NCBI GenBank assembly: GCA_008668455.1
Contig: RQCD01000097.1
Span: 1-12,681 of the forward strand
Length of the DNA: 12,681 nucleotides
From: Clostridia bacterium
GTDB lineage: Bacteria; Bacillota; Clostridia; UBA1381
Direction of reading: 5' to 3'
In this document: one piece after another, positions 1 to 7,057 of the stretch
How the letters are laid out: the number at the start of each line of letters is the position of its first letter
How positions within the stretch are numbered: the stretch's first letter is position 1
Translations under genes and position numbers: made by a program
The notes under the pieces: model-generated
What the model was told of the DNA's origin: nothing
Databases searched by the model: none
What the model saw: only the letters and a program-made list of their open reading frames with translations

Positions 1-14
1 AGTAATTTCTATAT

Positions 15-20
15 TATAAT
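15..20 (+). promoter_or_regulatory. Candidate -10 element for nrdD operon
   Basis: A perfect TATAAT lies 75 bp upstream of the nrdD start codon in a very AT-rich leader. Its -35 partner would fall just before the window begins, so the promoter cannot be confirmed here. Transcription would begin near position 27, inside the first NrdR-like box. Because the region is so AT-rich, a chance match is possible. Confidence 0.45.
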
Positions 21-24
21 ATAT

Positions 25-40
25 AGTATATATATTGTTG
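25..40 (+). promoter_or_regulatory. Candidate NrdR box 1 upstream of nrdD
   Basis: This 16-bp site, AGTATATATATTGTTG, matches the published NrdR-box consensus acaCwAtATwTwGtgt well in its core and right half, about 11 of 16 positions, but poorly in its left four bases. On its own it would be weak in such AT-rich DNA. Its start lies exactly 31 bp before that of the better box at 56-71, the tandem spacing known for NrdR operators. It would cover the predicted transcription start. Confidence 0.5.
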
Positions 41-55
41 GATATATTTTAAAAC

Positions 56-71
56 ACACAAGATGTTGTGG
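56..71 (+). promoter_or_regulatory. Candidate NrdR box 2 upstream of nrdD
   Basis: The 16-bp site ACACAAGATGTTGTGG matches the NrdR-box consensus at about 13 of 16 positions. It forms a dyad with CACAA and TTGTG arms. It ends 9 bp before the nrdD ribosome binding site. NrdR is a zinc-finger/ATP-cone repressor that senses dATP/ATP and binds paired boxes ahead of ribonucleotide reductase operons. The nrdR gene itself is not in this window. Confidence 0.65.
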
Positions 72-80
72 TCAAAAAAA

Positions 81-88
81 AGGAGAGG
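81..88 (+). promoter_or_regulatory. Ribosome binding site that sets the nrdD start
   Basis: AGGAGAGG sits 6 nt before ATG 95. The upstream in-frame GTG at 68 lies inside the second NrdR-like box and has no ribosome binding site, so ATG 95 is the supported start. Confidence 0.85.
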
Positions 89-94
89 AATACC

Positions 95-2215
95 ATGATC
101 TGGATTATTAAAAAGGACGGAACAAGAGAGGAATATAATGTCCAGAAGGTGATTACAGCGGTAAAAAAATCGGCATACCGCGCCCTGATCACCTTTACTG
201 ATGAGGAATTGCAGAAAATCTGCGTCTTTGTAGACAGCCGCGTGCTGAACCTGAAGCAGGAGGAAATTCATATTGCACAGATGCATAATATTGTGGAAGG
301 CGCGCTGGATATGGTAAATCCGGTGGTTGCAAAGAGCTACCGCGATTACCGCAACTACAAGCAGGACTTTGTACATATGCTGGACGAGGTTTATCAGAAA
401 AGCCAGGCAATTATGTATATTGGCGACAAGGAAAATTCCAACTCGGATTCTGCCTTGGTTTCCACCAAGCGTTCCTTGATTTTTAACCAGCTGAACAAGG
501 AATTATACCAGAAATTTTTTATGACAGTAGAAGAATTGCAGGCATGCCGCGAGGGATATATTTATGTACACGATATGTCTGCCCGGCGCGACACGATGAA
601 CTGTTGTCTTTTCAACGTGCAGGCGGTGCTAAAGGATGGCTTTGAGATGGGAAATCTCTGGTATAACGAGCCGAAATCCTTAGATGTTGCCTTTGATGTG
701 ATCGGCGATATTGTACTCTCCGCAGCAAGTCAGCAATATGGAGGATTTACTGTTCCGGAGGTGGATAAGATTTTAGCGCCCTATGCGGAGAAAACCTATG
801 AACGTCAGCTTACACGCTATCATGAGCTGGGACTCTCGGATGTCGTTTCTGAGCGCGAAGCGCTTGCAGATGTCCGCAAGGATTTTGAACAGGGTTTCCA
901 GGGCTGGGAATATAAGTTTAACACCGTAGCCTCCAGCCGGGGCGATTATCCTTTTATCACAATGACCATGGGGTTGGGACAGGGTCGATTTGAAAAAATG
1001 GCTTCTATTATTATGCTCAACGTCCGCCGCAAAGGACAGGGTAAAAAATGGTGCAAAAAGCCGGTGCTTTTTCCCAAGGTTGTATTTTTATATGATGAAT
1101 CGCTCCATGGTGAGGGTATGCCGTTAGAGGATGTGTTTGAGGCAGGGGTAGAATGCTCCAGAAAAACCATGTATCCGGACTGGCTTTCCTTAACCGGAGA
1201 CGGCTATGTTGCCGGAATTTACAAAAAATATAAAAAGGTCATCTCTCCGATGGGATGCCGTGCCTTTTTATCGCCCTGGTATGAACGCGGCGGTATGAAT
1301 CCGGCAGACGAAAGGGACGAGCCGATCTTTGTAGGACGCTTTAATATTGGCGCTGTCAGTCTGCATCTTCCAATGATCTATGCAAAGGCACAAAAGGAAA
1401 GCAAGGATTTCTATGCGGTATTAGACTATTACCTGAATCTGATCCGTCAGCTACATCAGCGCACCTACGACTATTTAGGGGAAATGCGTGCCTCCACCAA
1501 TCCGCTTGCCTACTGCGAGGGCGGTTTTTACGGCGGTCACTTAGGCTATCACGATAAAATCGCACCGATTTTAAAATCGGCAACCGCATCCTTTGGGATT
1601 ACTGCCTTAAACGAATTACAGCAGCTCTACAACAAAAAATCGTTGGTGGAGGATGGACAATTTGCCTTAGAGGTTATGGAATATATCAATAAGCGCGTAT
1701 CTGAATTCAAGGAGGAGGACGGACACCTCTATGCACTCTACGGAACGCCGGCAGAAAACCTCTGCGGCTTACAGGTGAAGCAATTCCGGGCAAAATACGG
1801 CATTATTGCAAACGTGTCCGACCGTGAATATGTTTCTAACAGCTTCCACTGCCATGTGACTGAGGATATTACGCCAATCGAAAAGCAGGATTTGGAGAGC
1901 CGTTTCTGGAATCTGATGAACGGCGGTAAAATCCAGTATGTAAAATATCCGATAGACTATAATGTAGAGGCTGTAAAAACACTGATCCGCCGTGCTATGG
2001 GCATGGGCTTTTACGAGGGTGTCAATCTTTCTCTTGCCTACTGCGACGACTGTGGACATCAGGAGCTGGAAATGGATGTCTGCCCAAAATGCGGAAGCAG
2101 AAATCTAACCAAAATTGACCGGATGAACGGCTATCTCTCTTATTCACGCGTCAAGGGTGATACCCGGTTAAACAGCGCAAAAATGGCTGAAATCAAAGAC
2201 AGGAGAAGTATGTAG
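95..2215 (+). CDS. nrdD: Anaerobic (class III) ribonucleoside-triphosphate reductase
   Basis: This oxygen-sensitive enzyme makes deoxyribonucleotides by reducing ribonucleoside triphosphates in the cytoplasm, using a glycyl radical. With ATG 95 as start the protein has 706 residues. Residues 1 to about 93 form an ATP-cone, the allosteric dATP/ATP sensor domain. The catalytic barrel carries NCCLF (Cys170/171) and MGCRAFL (Cys388), the latter matching the thiyl-radical cysteine region of the family. Near the end, Cys650, 653, 663 and 666 form a CxxC...CxxC zinc site, followed by RVKGD with Gly688 as the likely radical glycine. This C-terminus differs from the RTCGYLG form of Escherichia coli NrdD, so a different subtype is likely; I cannot tell whether formate or a redoxin is the reductant. 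The gene ends 1 nt before nrdG, its activase. Upstream NrdR-like boxes suggest dATP-responsive repression. Confidence 0.96.
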   Translation: MIWIIKKDGTREEYNVQKVITAVKKSAYRALITFTDEELQKICVFVDSRVLNLKQEEIHIAQMHNIVEGALDMVNPVVAKSYRDYRNYKQDFVHMLDEVYQKSQAIMYIGDKENSNSDSALVSTKRSLIFNQLNKELYQKFFMTVEELQACREGYIYVHDMSARRDTMNCCLFNVQAVLKDGFEMGNLWYNEPKSLDVAFDVIGDIVLSAASQQYGGFTVPEVDKILAPYAEKTYERQLTRYHELGLSDVVSEREALADVRKDFEQGFQGWEYKFNTVASSRGDYPFITMTMGLGQGRFEKMASIIMLNVRRKGQGKKWCKKPVLFPKVVFLYDESLHGEGMPLEDVFEAGVECSRKTMYPDWLSLTGDGYVAGIYKKYKKVISPMGCRAFLSPWYERGGMNPADERDEPIFVGRFNIGAVSLHLPMIYAKAQKESKDFYAVLDYYLNLIRQLHQRTYDYLGEMRASTNPLAYCEGGFYGGHLGYHDKIAPILKSATASFGITALNELQQLYNKKSLVEDGQFALEVMEYINKRVSEFKEEDGHLYALYGTPAENLCGLQVKQFRAKYGIIANVSDREYVSNSFHCHVTEDITPIEKQDLESRFWNLMNGGKIQYVKYPIDYNVEAVKTLIRRAMGMGFYEGVNLSLAYCDDCGHQELEMDVCPKCGSRNLTKIDRMNGYLSYSRVKGDTRLNSAKMAEIKDRRSM

Positions 2216-2216
2216 G

Positions 2217-2708
2217 ATGCGTTATCATAATATTACAAAGGACGACATGAAAAACGGCGACGGACTGCGCGTGGTTCTATGGGTTGCCGGCTGCTCGCAT
2301 CGCTGCAAAAACTGTCACAATCCGATTACATGGGATCCGGACGGCGGTATCCCCTTTGACGAGACTGCTGAACAGGAGCTGTTTGCCGCGCTCAATAAGC
2401 CGTATATTTCCGGCATTACTTTTTCCGGTGGCGATCCGCTCCATCCGGCAAACCGTGCCGAGGTGGCACGGCTCATTCACAAAATCCGGGAAAAGAACCC
2501 CAAAAAGACGATCTGGCTCTACACCGGCTATCTTTGGGAGAAAATCAAGGATTTGGACGGGGTGTCCGAGGTGGATGTTTTAGTGGACGGAGAATTTATA
2601 GAGGATCAAAAGGATGTCAAGCTGCACTGGAAAGGCAGCGCAAATCAGCGCGTAATTGACGTACCGGACACGCTCCGGGAGAATAAAATTATACTGCACA
2701 AAAGTTAA
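2217..2708 (+). CDS. nrdG: Anaerobic ribonucleotide reductase activating protein
   Basis: NrdG is a radical SAM enzyme that uses a [4Fe-4S] cluster and S-adenosylmethionine to generate the glycyl radical on NrdD. The 163-residue product has the cluster motif CxxxCxxC at Cys26, Cys30 and Cys33 (GCSHRCKNCHN) and the SAM-contacting GGDP motif at residues 71-74. The short length and the N-terminal HNITKDD...GDGLR segment are typical of NrdG rather than of pyruvate formate-lyase activase. The ribosome binding site AGGAG at 2201-2205 lies within the last codons of nrdD, and the genes are 1 nt apart, so translation is probably coupled. Its direct placement after nrdD supports the identification. Confidence 0.96.
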   Translation: MRYHNITKDDMKNGDGLRVVLWVAGCSHRCKNCHNPITWDPDGGIPFDETAEQELFAALNKPYISGITFSGGDPLHPANRAEVARLIHKIREKNPKKTIWLYTGYLWEKIKDLDGVSEVDVLVDGEFIEDQKDVKLHWKGSANQRVIDVPDTLRENKIILHKS

Positions 2709-2717
2709 GGAGAGTTT

Positions 2718-3218
2718 ATGAAAAGAATTGCAAAATTTGAAAAGGTATCAAAAGAACAATTTGAAAAGGACTGGATCGACACCTTTGGAGCATATGAGTC
2801 TGTTCCTTATGAGGAAATCAGACTTCCGGAGCGTGCAACTGCCGGCTCGGCAGGCTATGATTTCTGCACGCCTGCAGCATTTACCCTTGCTCCGGGCGAA
2901 ACCATCAAAATCCCAACCGGCATTCGTGTCCGGATTGAAAACGGCTGGTTTTTAGGTGTTTACCCCAGAAGCGGACTTGGCTTTAAATATCGTCTGCAAA
3001 TGAATAACACTGTCGGCGTGATTGATAGTGACTACTATTTTTCAGAGAATGAGGGACATATCTTTATTAAAATGACAAATGCGTCAAATGAGGGACGTAC
3101 CCTTTCCTTAAATGCCGGAGATGCCTTTGCACAGGGTATTTTCACTCCCTTCGGTATCACCGAGGATGACGAAGTCACCGCTGAAAGAAACGGCGGATTT
3201 GGAAGTACGGGAAAATAA
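2718..3218 (+). CDS. dut: dUTP diphosphatase (dUTPase)
   Basis: This enzyme hydrolyses dUTP to dUMP and pyrophosphate, keeping uracil out of DNA and supplying dUMP for thymidylate synthesis. The 166-residue protein shows the five ordered motifs of trimeric dUTPases: AGYDF (45-49), PRSGLGFK (83-90), GVIDSDYY (100-107, containing the expected catalytic Asp103), GDAFAQGIF (134-142) and RNGGFGSTG (157-165). The last motif is the flexible C-terminal loop that closes over the nucleotide. A charged stretch of about 33 residues precedes the first conserved segment IRLPERAT. The related dCTP deaminases lack this full motif set. The ribosome binding site (AAGGAGAG) overlaps the nrdG stop codon, and the gap is only 9 nt, so it should be co-transcribed with nrdDG. 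Confidence 0.93.
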   Translation: MKRIAKFEKVSKEQFEKDWIDTFGAYESVPYEEIRLPERATAGSAGYDFCTPAAFTLAPGETIKIPTGIRVRIENGWFLGVYPRSGLGFKYRLQMNNTVGVIDSDYYFSENEGHIFIKMTNASNEGRTLSLNAGDAFAQGIFTPFGITEDDEVTAERNGGFGSTGK

Positions 3219-3231
3219 TTCAAAAAAACAA

Positions 3232-3260
3232 TTGTATCTCAGCTGAAATTGTGATATACT
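3232..3260 (+). promoter_or_regulatory. Sigma-A type promoter for the radical SAM-der unit
   Basis: TTGTAT (3232-3237) and TATACT (3255-3260) are separated by exactly 17 bp. Transcription would start near 3267. No terminator with a U-tract is evident after dut, so some read-through from the nrd operon is also possible. The ATG at 3262 would lie ahead of the transcription start, which argues against it as the start codon of the next gene. Confidence 0.7.
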
Positions 3261-3282
3261 AATGCTATATGCAAATATAAAA

Positions 3283-3289
3283 AGGGGAG
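3283..3289 (+). promoter_or_regulatory. Ribosome binding site that sets a TTG start at 3298
   Basis: AGGGGAG is followed 8 nt later by TTG 3298, which is in frame with the long reading frame. The upstream ATG 3262 has no ribosome binding site. Confidence 0.75.
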
Positions 3290-3297
3290 AACAGACT

Positions 3298-4614
3298 TTG
3301 AAGAAAACTGAAATAGCAGCCTGCGAAGCCGGTTCTCTTGCAGAGCAGGCAGGACTTCAGGCAGGGGACGTGATTCTTTCCATCAACGGCGAGGCGTTTT
3401 CAGATGTTTTGGAATACCGCTACCTGACCGCAGAGGCAGAGGTGGAATTATCTGTCCGCAAAAAGAACGGCGATCTGGAGGATATCATCATTGAAAATGA
3501 TTATGAGGATTTGGGGATCGAATTTTCCAGCGGACTGATCGACGATGCGCAAAGCTGCCGGAATAAATGTATTTTCTGCTTTATTGATCAGCTGCCTCCC
3601 GGCATGCGCGAAACCGTTTATTTCAAGGATGATGACACGCGCCTTTCTTTCTTGCAGGGAAATTATGTCACACTGACTAATTTAAAAGAGGAGGATATAA
3701 ACCGTCTGATCCGGATGAGAGTTTCTCCGATTAATATTTCGGTGCATACCACCAATCCGGAGCTGCGAAAAAAAATGCTTCATAATCGGTTTGCCGGAGA
3801 TATTTACGAGATTATGAAACGCTTTTCTGCGCATGAAATGTACATGAATACACAGATTGTTTTATGTCCCGGATATAATGATAAAAAGGAATTAGACCGG
3901 ACGATTGCCGATCTTGCAGCGCTCTTTCCCTATGTAAACAGCCTCTCGGTTGTGCCGGTGGGACTGACACGCTACCGCGAGGGACTCTGCAAATTGGAGC
4001 CGTTTACACCGGAAACAGCAAAGGAGGTTGTTTTGCAGGTGTCAGCATGGCAAAGAAGGCTGTTCAGAAAAAACGGCAGCCGGCTGGTTTATTTATCCGA
4101 TGAATTTTATCTGATGGCAGGAATGCAGATTCCGGATGCAGAGGAATATGAAGGTTTTCCGCAGCTGGAAAACGGCGTGGGGTTAATTTCCTCTATGCAG
4201 GAGGAATTTGATGCTGCAATCCGACTAATCCCTCAAAAGACCTGGAACAGAACCGTTACCATGGCAACCGGTGAGCTTGCCTATCCGTTTATTTCCGGTT
4301 TGGCAAAGCGAATTGAAGCAGCAGCGCCCGGAATCAGGATCTCCGTTTACGCAGTTAAAAATGATTTTTTTGGCGGCGGCGTCAATGTTGCCGGCTTAGT
4401 CTGCGGAAACGATCTGATCCGGCAATTGCAGGACAAGCCTAAAACCGATGTGATGACAATCCCCTCCGTGATGCTTCGGGACGGTGAGGATATTTTTTTG
4501 GATGATGTATTGCTGAAAGAAGCAGAAATAAAGCTGCAAATGCCAATTGTTCCGGTTAACAACGACGGGTATGAGCTGATTGAAGCAATTATCGGAGAGG
4601 AGCTTGCCTTTTAA
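3298..4614 (+). CDS. PDZ/radical SAM protein of the DUF512 family
   Basis: The reaction and substrate are unknown. With the TTG start the product has 438 residues and no signal peptide or membrane segment, so it is probably cytoplasmic. Residues 1 to about 65 resemble a PDZ domain, with the stretch GSLAEQAGLQAGDVILSING. A radical SAM cluster motif follows at Cys87, Cys91 and Cys94 (CRNKCIFCF), followed by IDQLPPGMR. The segment VVPVGLTRYREGL (from residue 218) is characteristic of the DUF512 region that makes up much of the C-terminal half. Another Cys and Gly-rich stretch (FFGGGVNVAGLVCG) lies near the end and could hold a second cluster or substrate; that is inference. The gene is 27 nt ahead of der and shares its promoter, an arrangement I recall as common in Firmicutes, so a link to ribosome assembly is possible but unproven. 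Confidence 0.85.
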   Translation: MKKTEIAACEAGSLAEQAGLQAGDVILSINGEAFSDVLEYRYLTAEAEVELSVRKKNGDLEDIIIENDYEDLGIEFSSGLIDDAQSCRNKCIFCFIDQLPPGMRETVYFKDDDTRLSFLQGNYVTLTNLKEEDINRLIRMRVSPINISVHTTNPELRKKMLHNRFAGDIYEIMKRFSAHEMYMNTQIVLCPGYNDKKELDRTIADLAALFPYVNSLSVVPVGLTRYREGLCKLEPFTPETAKEVVLQVSAWQRRLFRKNGSRLVYLSDEFYLMAGMQIPDAEEYEGFPQLENGVGLISSMQEEFDAAIRLIPQKTWNRTVTMATGELAYPFISGLAKRIEAAAPGIRISVYAVKNDFFGGGVNVAGLVCGNDLIRQLQDKPKTDVMTIPSVMLRDGEDIFLDDVLLKEAEIKLQMPIVPVNNDGYELIEAIIGEELAF

Positions 4615-4641
4615 GGCAGACTGAGGAAAGGAAGAAACGAG

Positions 4642-5961
4642 ATGAAACCATTTGTAGCAGTTGTGGGACGTCCGAATGTTGGAAAATCCACACTATTTAA
4701 TAAAATCACAGGGCAGAGAATCAGCATTGTGGAGGACACACCGGGCGTCACACGCGACCGGATCTATGCTGATGCAACCTGGCTTGACAAATCCTTCACC
4801 CTGGTGGATACCGGCGGTATCGAGCCGGCAAGCAAGGACGAGATATTAGTTCAGATGCGCCGGCAGGCAGAGCTTGCTATAGAAATGGCAGATGTTGTAA
4901 TCCTGATGGTAAATGTCCGCGATGGAGTAACCGCAAATGATCAGGACGTTGCCTCTATGCTGTTAAAAGCAAAGAAAAAGATTGTACTTGCAGTCAATAA
5001 GGTTGATAATATCGGCGATCCGCCGTTTGAATTTTATGAGTTTTATAACCTTGGACTGGGCGATCCGATTGCGGTTTCTTCTACACACGGCTTAGGTGTA
5101 GGCGATCTTTTAGACGCAGTCTGCGCACAGTTTCCGGAGGATGCAGATACCTCAGAGAATGAGGATGAAATCAAGGTTGCTGTAATCGGCAGACCAAATG
5201 CCGGAAAATCTTCGCTGGTAAACCGGATTTTAGGGGAAGAACGCGTGATTGTTTCCAATATTGCCGGAACTACCCGGGACGCAATTGATTCACGCTATGA
5301 AATTAACGGAGACAAATACCTCTTTATTGATACTGCCGGTATGCGCAAGCGTGGAAAAATCGAGGAGGTTGTGGAGCGTTACAGCGTGGTACGGTCACTT
5401 GCAGCCGTGGATCGGAGTGATGTCTGCGTGATTATGATCGACGCAAATGAGGGTATGACCGAGCAGGACACCAAGATTGCCGGCTACGCACACGAGCAGG
5501 GAAAGGCGTGTATTATCTGTGTGAACAAATGGGATGTTGTGGAAAAGGACAGCAAAACAATGAATGCATTTCGGGAACGCGTCCGTGAAGCCTTTGCATT
5601 TATGTCCTATGCACCGATTCTCTTTATCTCTGCAAAAACCGGGCAGAGAGTACAGAACCTTTTAGGAGAAATCAAGCTGGTAAATCAGCAGCACAAACGC
5701 CGTATTACCACCGGCATGCTAAATGATATTTTAAATGAAGCAATGGCAAAGCAGCAGCCGCCGTCTGACAAGGGAAAGCGTTTAAAAATTTACTACGCAA
5801 CCCAAGCCTCCGCCGCGCCGCCAACCTTTGTATTGTTTGTCAATTCCAAGGAGCTTTTTCATTATTCCTATCTGCGGTTTATCGAAAACCAATTCCGTGC
5901 CGCTTTCGGTTTTGAGGGAACACCAATTCACTTTATTATCAGAGAGAAAAAAGGGAAATAG
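4642..5961 (+). CDS. der: Ribosome-assembly GTPase Der (EngA)
   Basis: Der is an essential GTPase with two tandem G domains that acts in maturation of the 50S ribosomal subunit. The 439-residue product has the first P-loop GRPNVGKST at residues 9-17 with DTGG and NKVD further on. The second P-loop, GRPNAGKSS, is at residues 183-191, with GTTRD, DTAG and NKWD after it. The C-terminal part from about residue 350 is the KH-like domain that contacts rRNA. Length matches the usual 435-440 residues. An acidic linker (DADTSENEDE) joins the two G domains. A ribosome binding site (AAAGGA, 4627-4632) is 9 nt before the ATG. It is downstream of the DUF512 gene and is probably co-transcribed with it. Confidence 0.98.
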   Translation: MKPFVAVVGRPNVGKSTLFNKITGQRISIVEDTPGVTRDRIYADATWLDKSFTLVDTGGIEPASKDEILVQMRRQAELAIEMADVVILMVNVRDGVTANDQDVASMLLKAKKKIVLAVNKVDNIGDPPFEFYEFYNLGLGDPIAVSSTHGLGVGDLLDAVCAQFPEDADTSENEDEIKVAVIGRPNAGKSSLVNRILGEERVIVSNIAGTTRDAIDSRYEINGDKYLFIDTAGMRKRGKIEEVVERYSVVRSLAAVDRSDVCVIMIDANEGMTEQDTKIAGYAHEQGKACIICVNKWDVVEKDSKTMNAFRERVREAFAFMSYAPILFISAKTGQRVQNLLGEIKLVNQQHKRRITTGMLNDILNEAMAKQQPPSDKGKRLKIYYATQASAAPPTFVLFVNSKELFHYSYLRFIENQFRAAFGFEGTPIHFIIREKKGK

Positions 5962-5964
5962 ATC

Positions 5965-5997
5965 ATCAGGGGCGATCCGTTTTGAATCGCCCCTGAT
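5965..5997. terminator. Hairpin between convergent der and the RraA-family gene
   Basis: ATCAGGGGCGAT (5965-5976) pairs perfectly with ATCGCCCCTGAT (5986-5997) across a 9-nt loop. It begins 4 bp after the der stop and ends 5 bp before the opposing gene's stop, so it probably serves both strands. Neither side has an immediate U-tract; on the minus strand a T-rich stretch follows only after about 15 nt. Termination may therefore be partly dependent on other factors. Confidence 0.65.
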
Positions 5998-6001
5998 ATG
6001 C

Positions 6002-6910
6002 TTATAATGCACTTTGTGTATCGTTCGGATCTCCATTGATTGCAAGATCATATTCGTGCGACCAATCCAGTCCGCGGTACTGGGCTGCACGCTCGTCCTT
6101 TTCAATAAAATCCATCAGCAGATCAAGCATTTCCTTTGTCCAGGTGTTTTTATCAATTTGTGCCGTGGTGAACTTATTGAGCGTGATCATTTCAAAACCA
6201 AACAAATCCTTCACCTGTGTTTTTGCCGCGCCTCCGACAACCTCCTCCACCAGATGGCTCGGAATAAATAAAACTCCGCCGCCTGCTCCGAACACAATGT
6301 CTCCGGGCAGACAGATCGCATTTCCGATTCGGGTTGCCGTGTTATATCCGGTCATAATAAAGTCACGAATCGGTGTGGGATCAATGCCGCGGTAATACAC
6401 CTGCGTATTCTCCACTCTGCTCATCTGTTCTGTATCACGGATACCGCCCCAGATCACAGCGCCGCCGTTTTCGTTCTTTGTTTTATTTTTTAAAGCAGTG
6501 GTAAGATTACCGCCTAAAAATGTTCCCTTGTAGATTTTATCGTACATATCAATCACCGGAACATCTCCCTCCTGGAGATTATCAATTACCCACTGATTAT
6601 AAGTACCGGTTCTCTTTTCACTTTTACCGATCTCTTTCACAACCTCGTCAAGATCAGGACGGTAAGGACAATAGGTTGCCGTTACCGCTCTGCCGATCAG
6701 CTTTCTGCTATCATGATGCAGCGTGTGAAACCGCCCCTCAAACTGACTTTCATACCCTTTCACAAAGATTGGTTTCCAAACCTCCTCCAGCGTAAGCGTT
6801 TTCAGCGCCTTTAAATACTGATCATCCACTTTCGGTCTGCCGTCAGCAAACCGTTCGCCTTTCCATTGCGGTGTGAGCGCTATGATTTCCTCTCTGTCAT
6901 TAAAATGCAT
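6002..6910 (-). CDS. RraA-family protein (aldolase/decarboxylase-like fold)
   Basis: The 302-residue protein belongs to the RraA/4-hydroxy-4-methyl-2-oxoglutarate aldolase superfamily, whose genes are often mislabelled dimethylmenaquinone methyltransferase. The core signature is visible as GTFLGGNLTTALKNKT (129-144) followed by GGAVIWGGIRD (149-159), with Arg158-Asp159 as the metal and substrate dyad. The position two residues after the Asp that is Glu/Asp plus one in true aldolases (RD-x2-E/D) is Gln162 here, so the reaction is uncertain. An extra N-terminal region of about 70 residues makes it longer than E. coli RraA. It starts at ATG 6908-6910 with an AGGAGG site (complement of 6919-6924). 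It is divergent from an AraC-type regulator, suggesting inducible catabolism of a sugar acid or similar compound. That role is inference. Confidence 0.8.
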   Translation of the reverse strand: MHFNDREEIIALTPQWKGERFADGRPKVDDQYLKALKTLTLEEVWKPIFVKGYESQFEGRFHTLHHDSRKLIGRAVTATYCPYRPDLDEVVKEIGKSEKRTGTYNQWVIDNLQEGDVPVIDMYDKIYKGTFLGGNLTTALKNKTKNENGGAVIWGGIRDTEQMSRVENTQVYYRGIDPTPIRDFIMTGYNTATRIGNAICLPGDIVFGAGGGVLFIPSHLVEEVVGGAAKTQVKDLFGFEMITLNKFTTAQIDKNTWTKEMLDLLMDFIEKDERAAQYRGLDWSHEYDLAINGDPNDTQSAL

Positions 6911-7057
6911 GTCTCATTCCTCCTGTATTTTTTACCGTCTTTTTTTTTACATCTTGATAAATTTCTTTATCTATGTTATAATTGTAGCATAAAGAGTGAA
7001 TGAAATCATCCATTATCTTTTTTGTTTTGTCCACTATTTTTTGACTGTGAGGATTCT
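6911..7057. promoter_or_regulatory. Divergent control region between rraA-like gene and araC-like gene
   Basis: This 147-bp AT-rich stretch separates two divergently read genes. A strong plus-strand promoter lies at 6954-6982. I could not pick a convincing minus-strand promoter; weak candidates overlap the same 6975-6990 area, which would let one regulator control both directions. No clear inverted or direct repeat marks the operator. Confidence 0.5.
6954..6982 (+). promoter_or_regulatory. Strong promoter for the AraC-family regulator
   Basis: TTGATA (6954-6959) and TATAAT (6977-6982) are 17 bp apart, and TG at 6974-6975 gives an extended -10. Transcription would start near 6989, leaving a leader of about 69 nt before ATG 7058. 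The near-consensus sequence is notable for a regulatory gene. Confidence 0.7.

Noticed and set aside
9..26. CTATAT/ATATAG inverted repeat as an operator or terminator
   Set aside because: In such AT-rich DNA a 6-bp palindrome is expected by chance, and the better-supported NrdR-like pair lies just downstream.
68..94. GTG 68 as the start of nrdD, giving nine extra residues
   Set aside because: It lies in the NrdR-like box and would translate the ribosome binding site; ATG 95 has AGGAGAGG at proper spacing and begins the ATP-cone normally.
3229..3251. Possible terminator hairpin after dut (ACAATT/AATTGT)
   Set aside because: The 6-bp stem is AT-rich with a large loop and no following U-tract, and it overlaps the next promoter.
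3262..3297. ATG 3262 as the start of the radical SAM gene
   Set aside because: It lies directly after the -10 element, before the expected transcription start, with no ribosome binding site; TTG 3298 has one.
5782..6105. Minus-strand reading frame of 107 codons across the der/rraA-like junction
   Set aside because: It overlaps der and the RraA-family gene in another frame, runs through the hairpin and resembles no known protein.
7022..7057. TTG 7022 as the start of the AraC-family gene
   Set aside because: There is no ribosome binding site upstream, the added residues do not resemble the family, and ATG 7058 follows GTGAGG.
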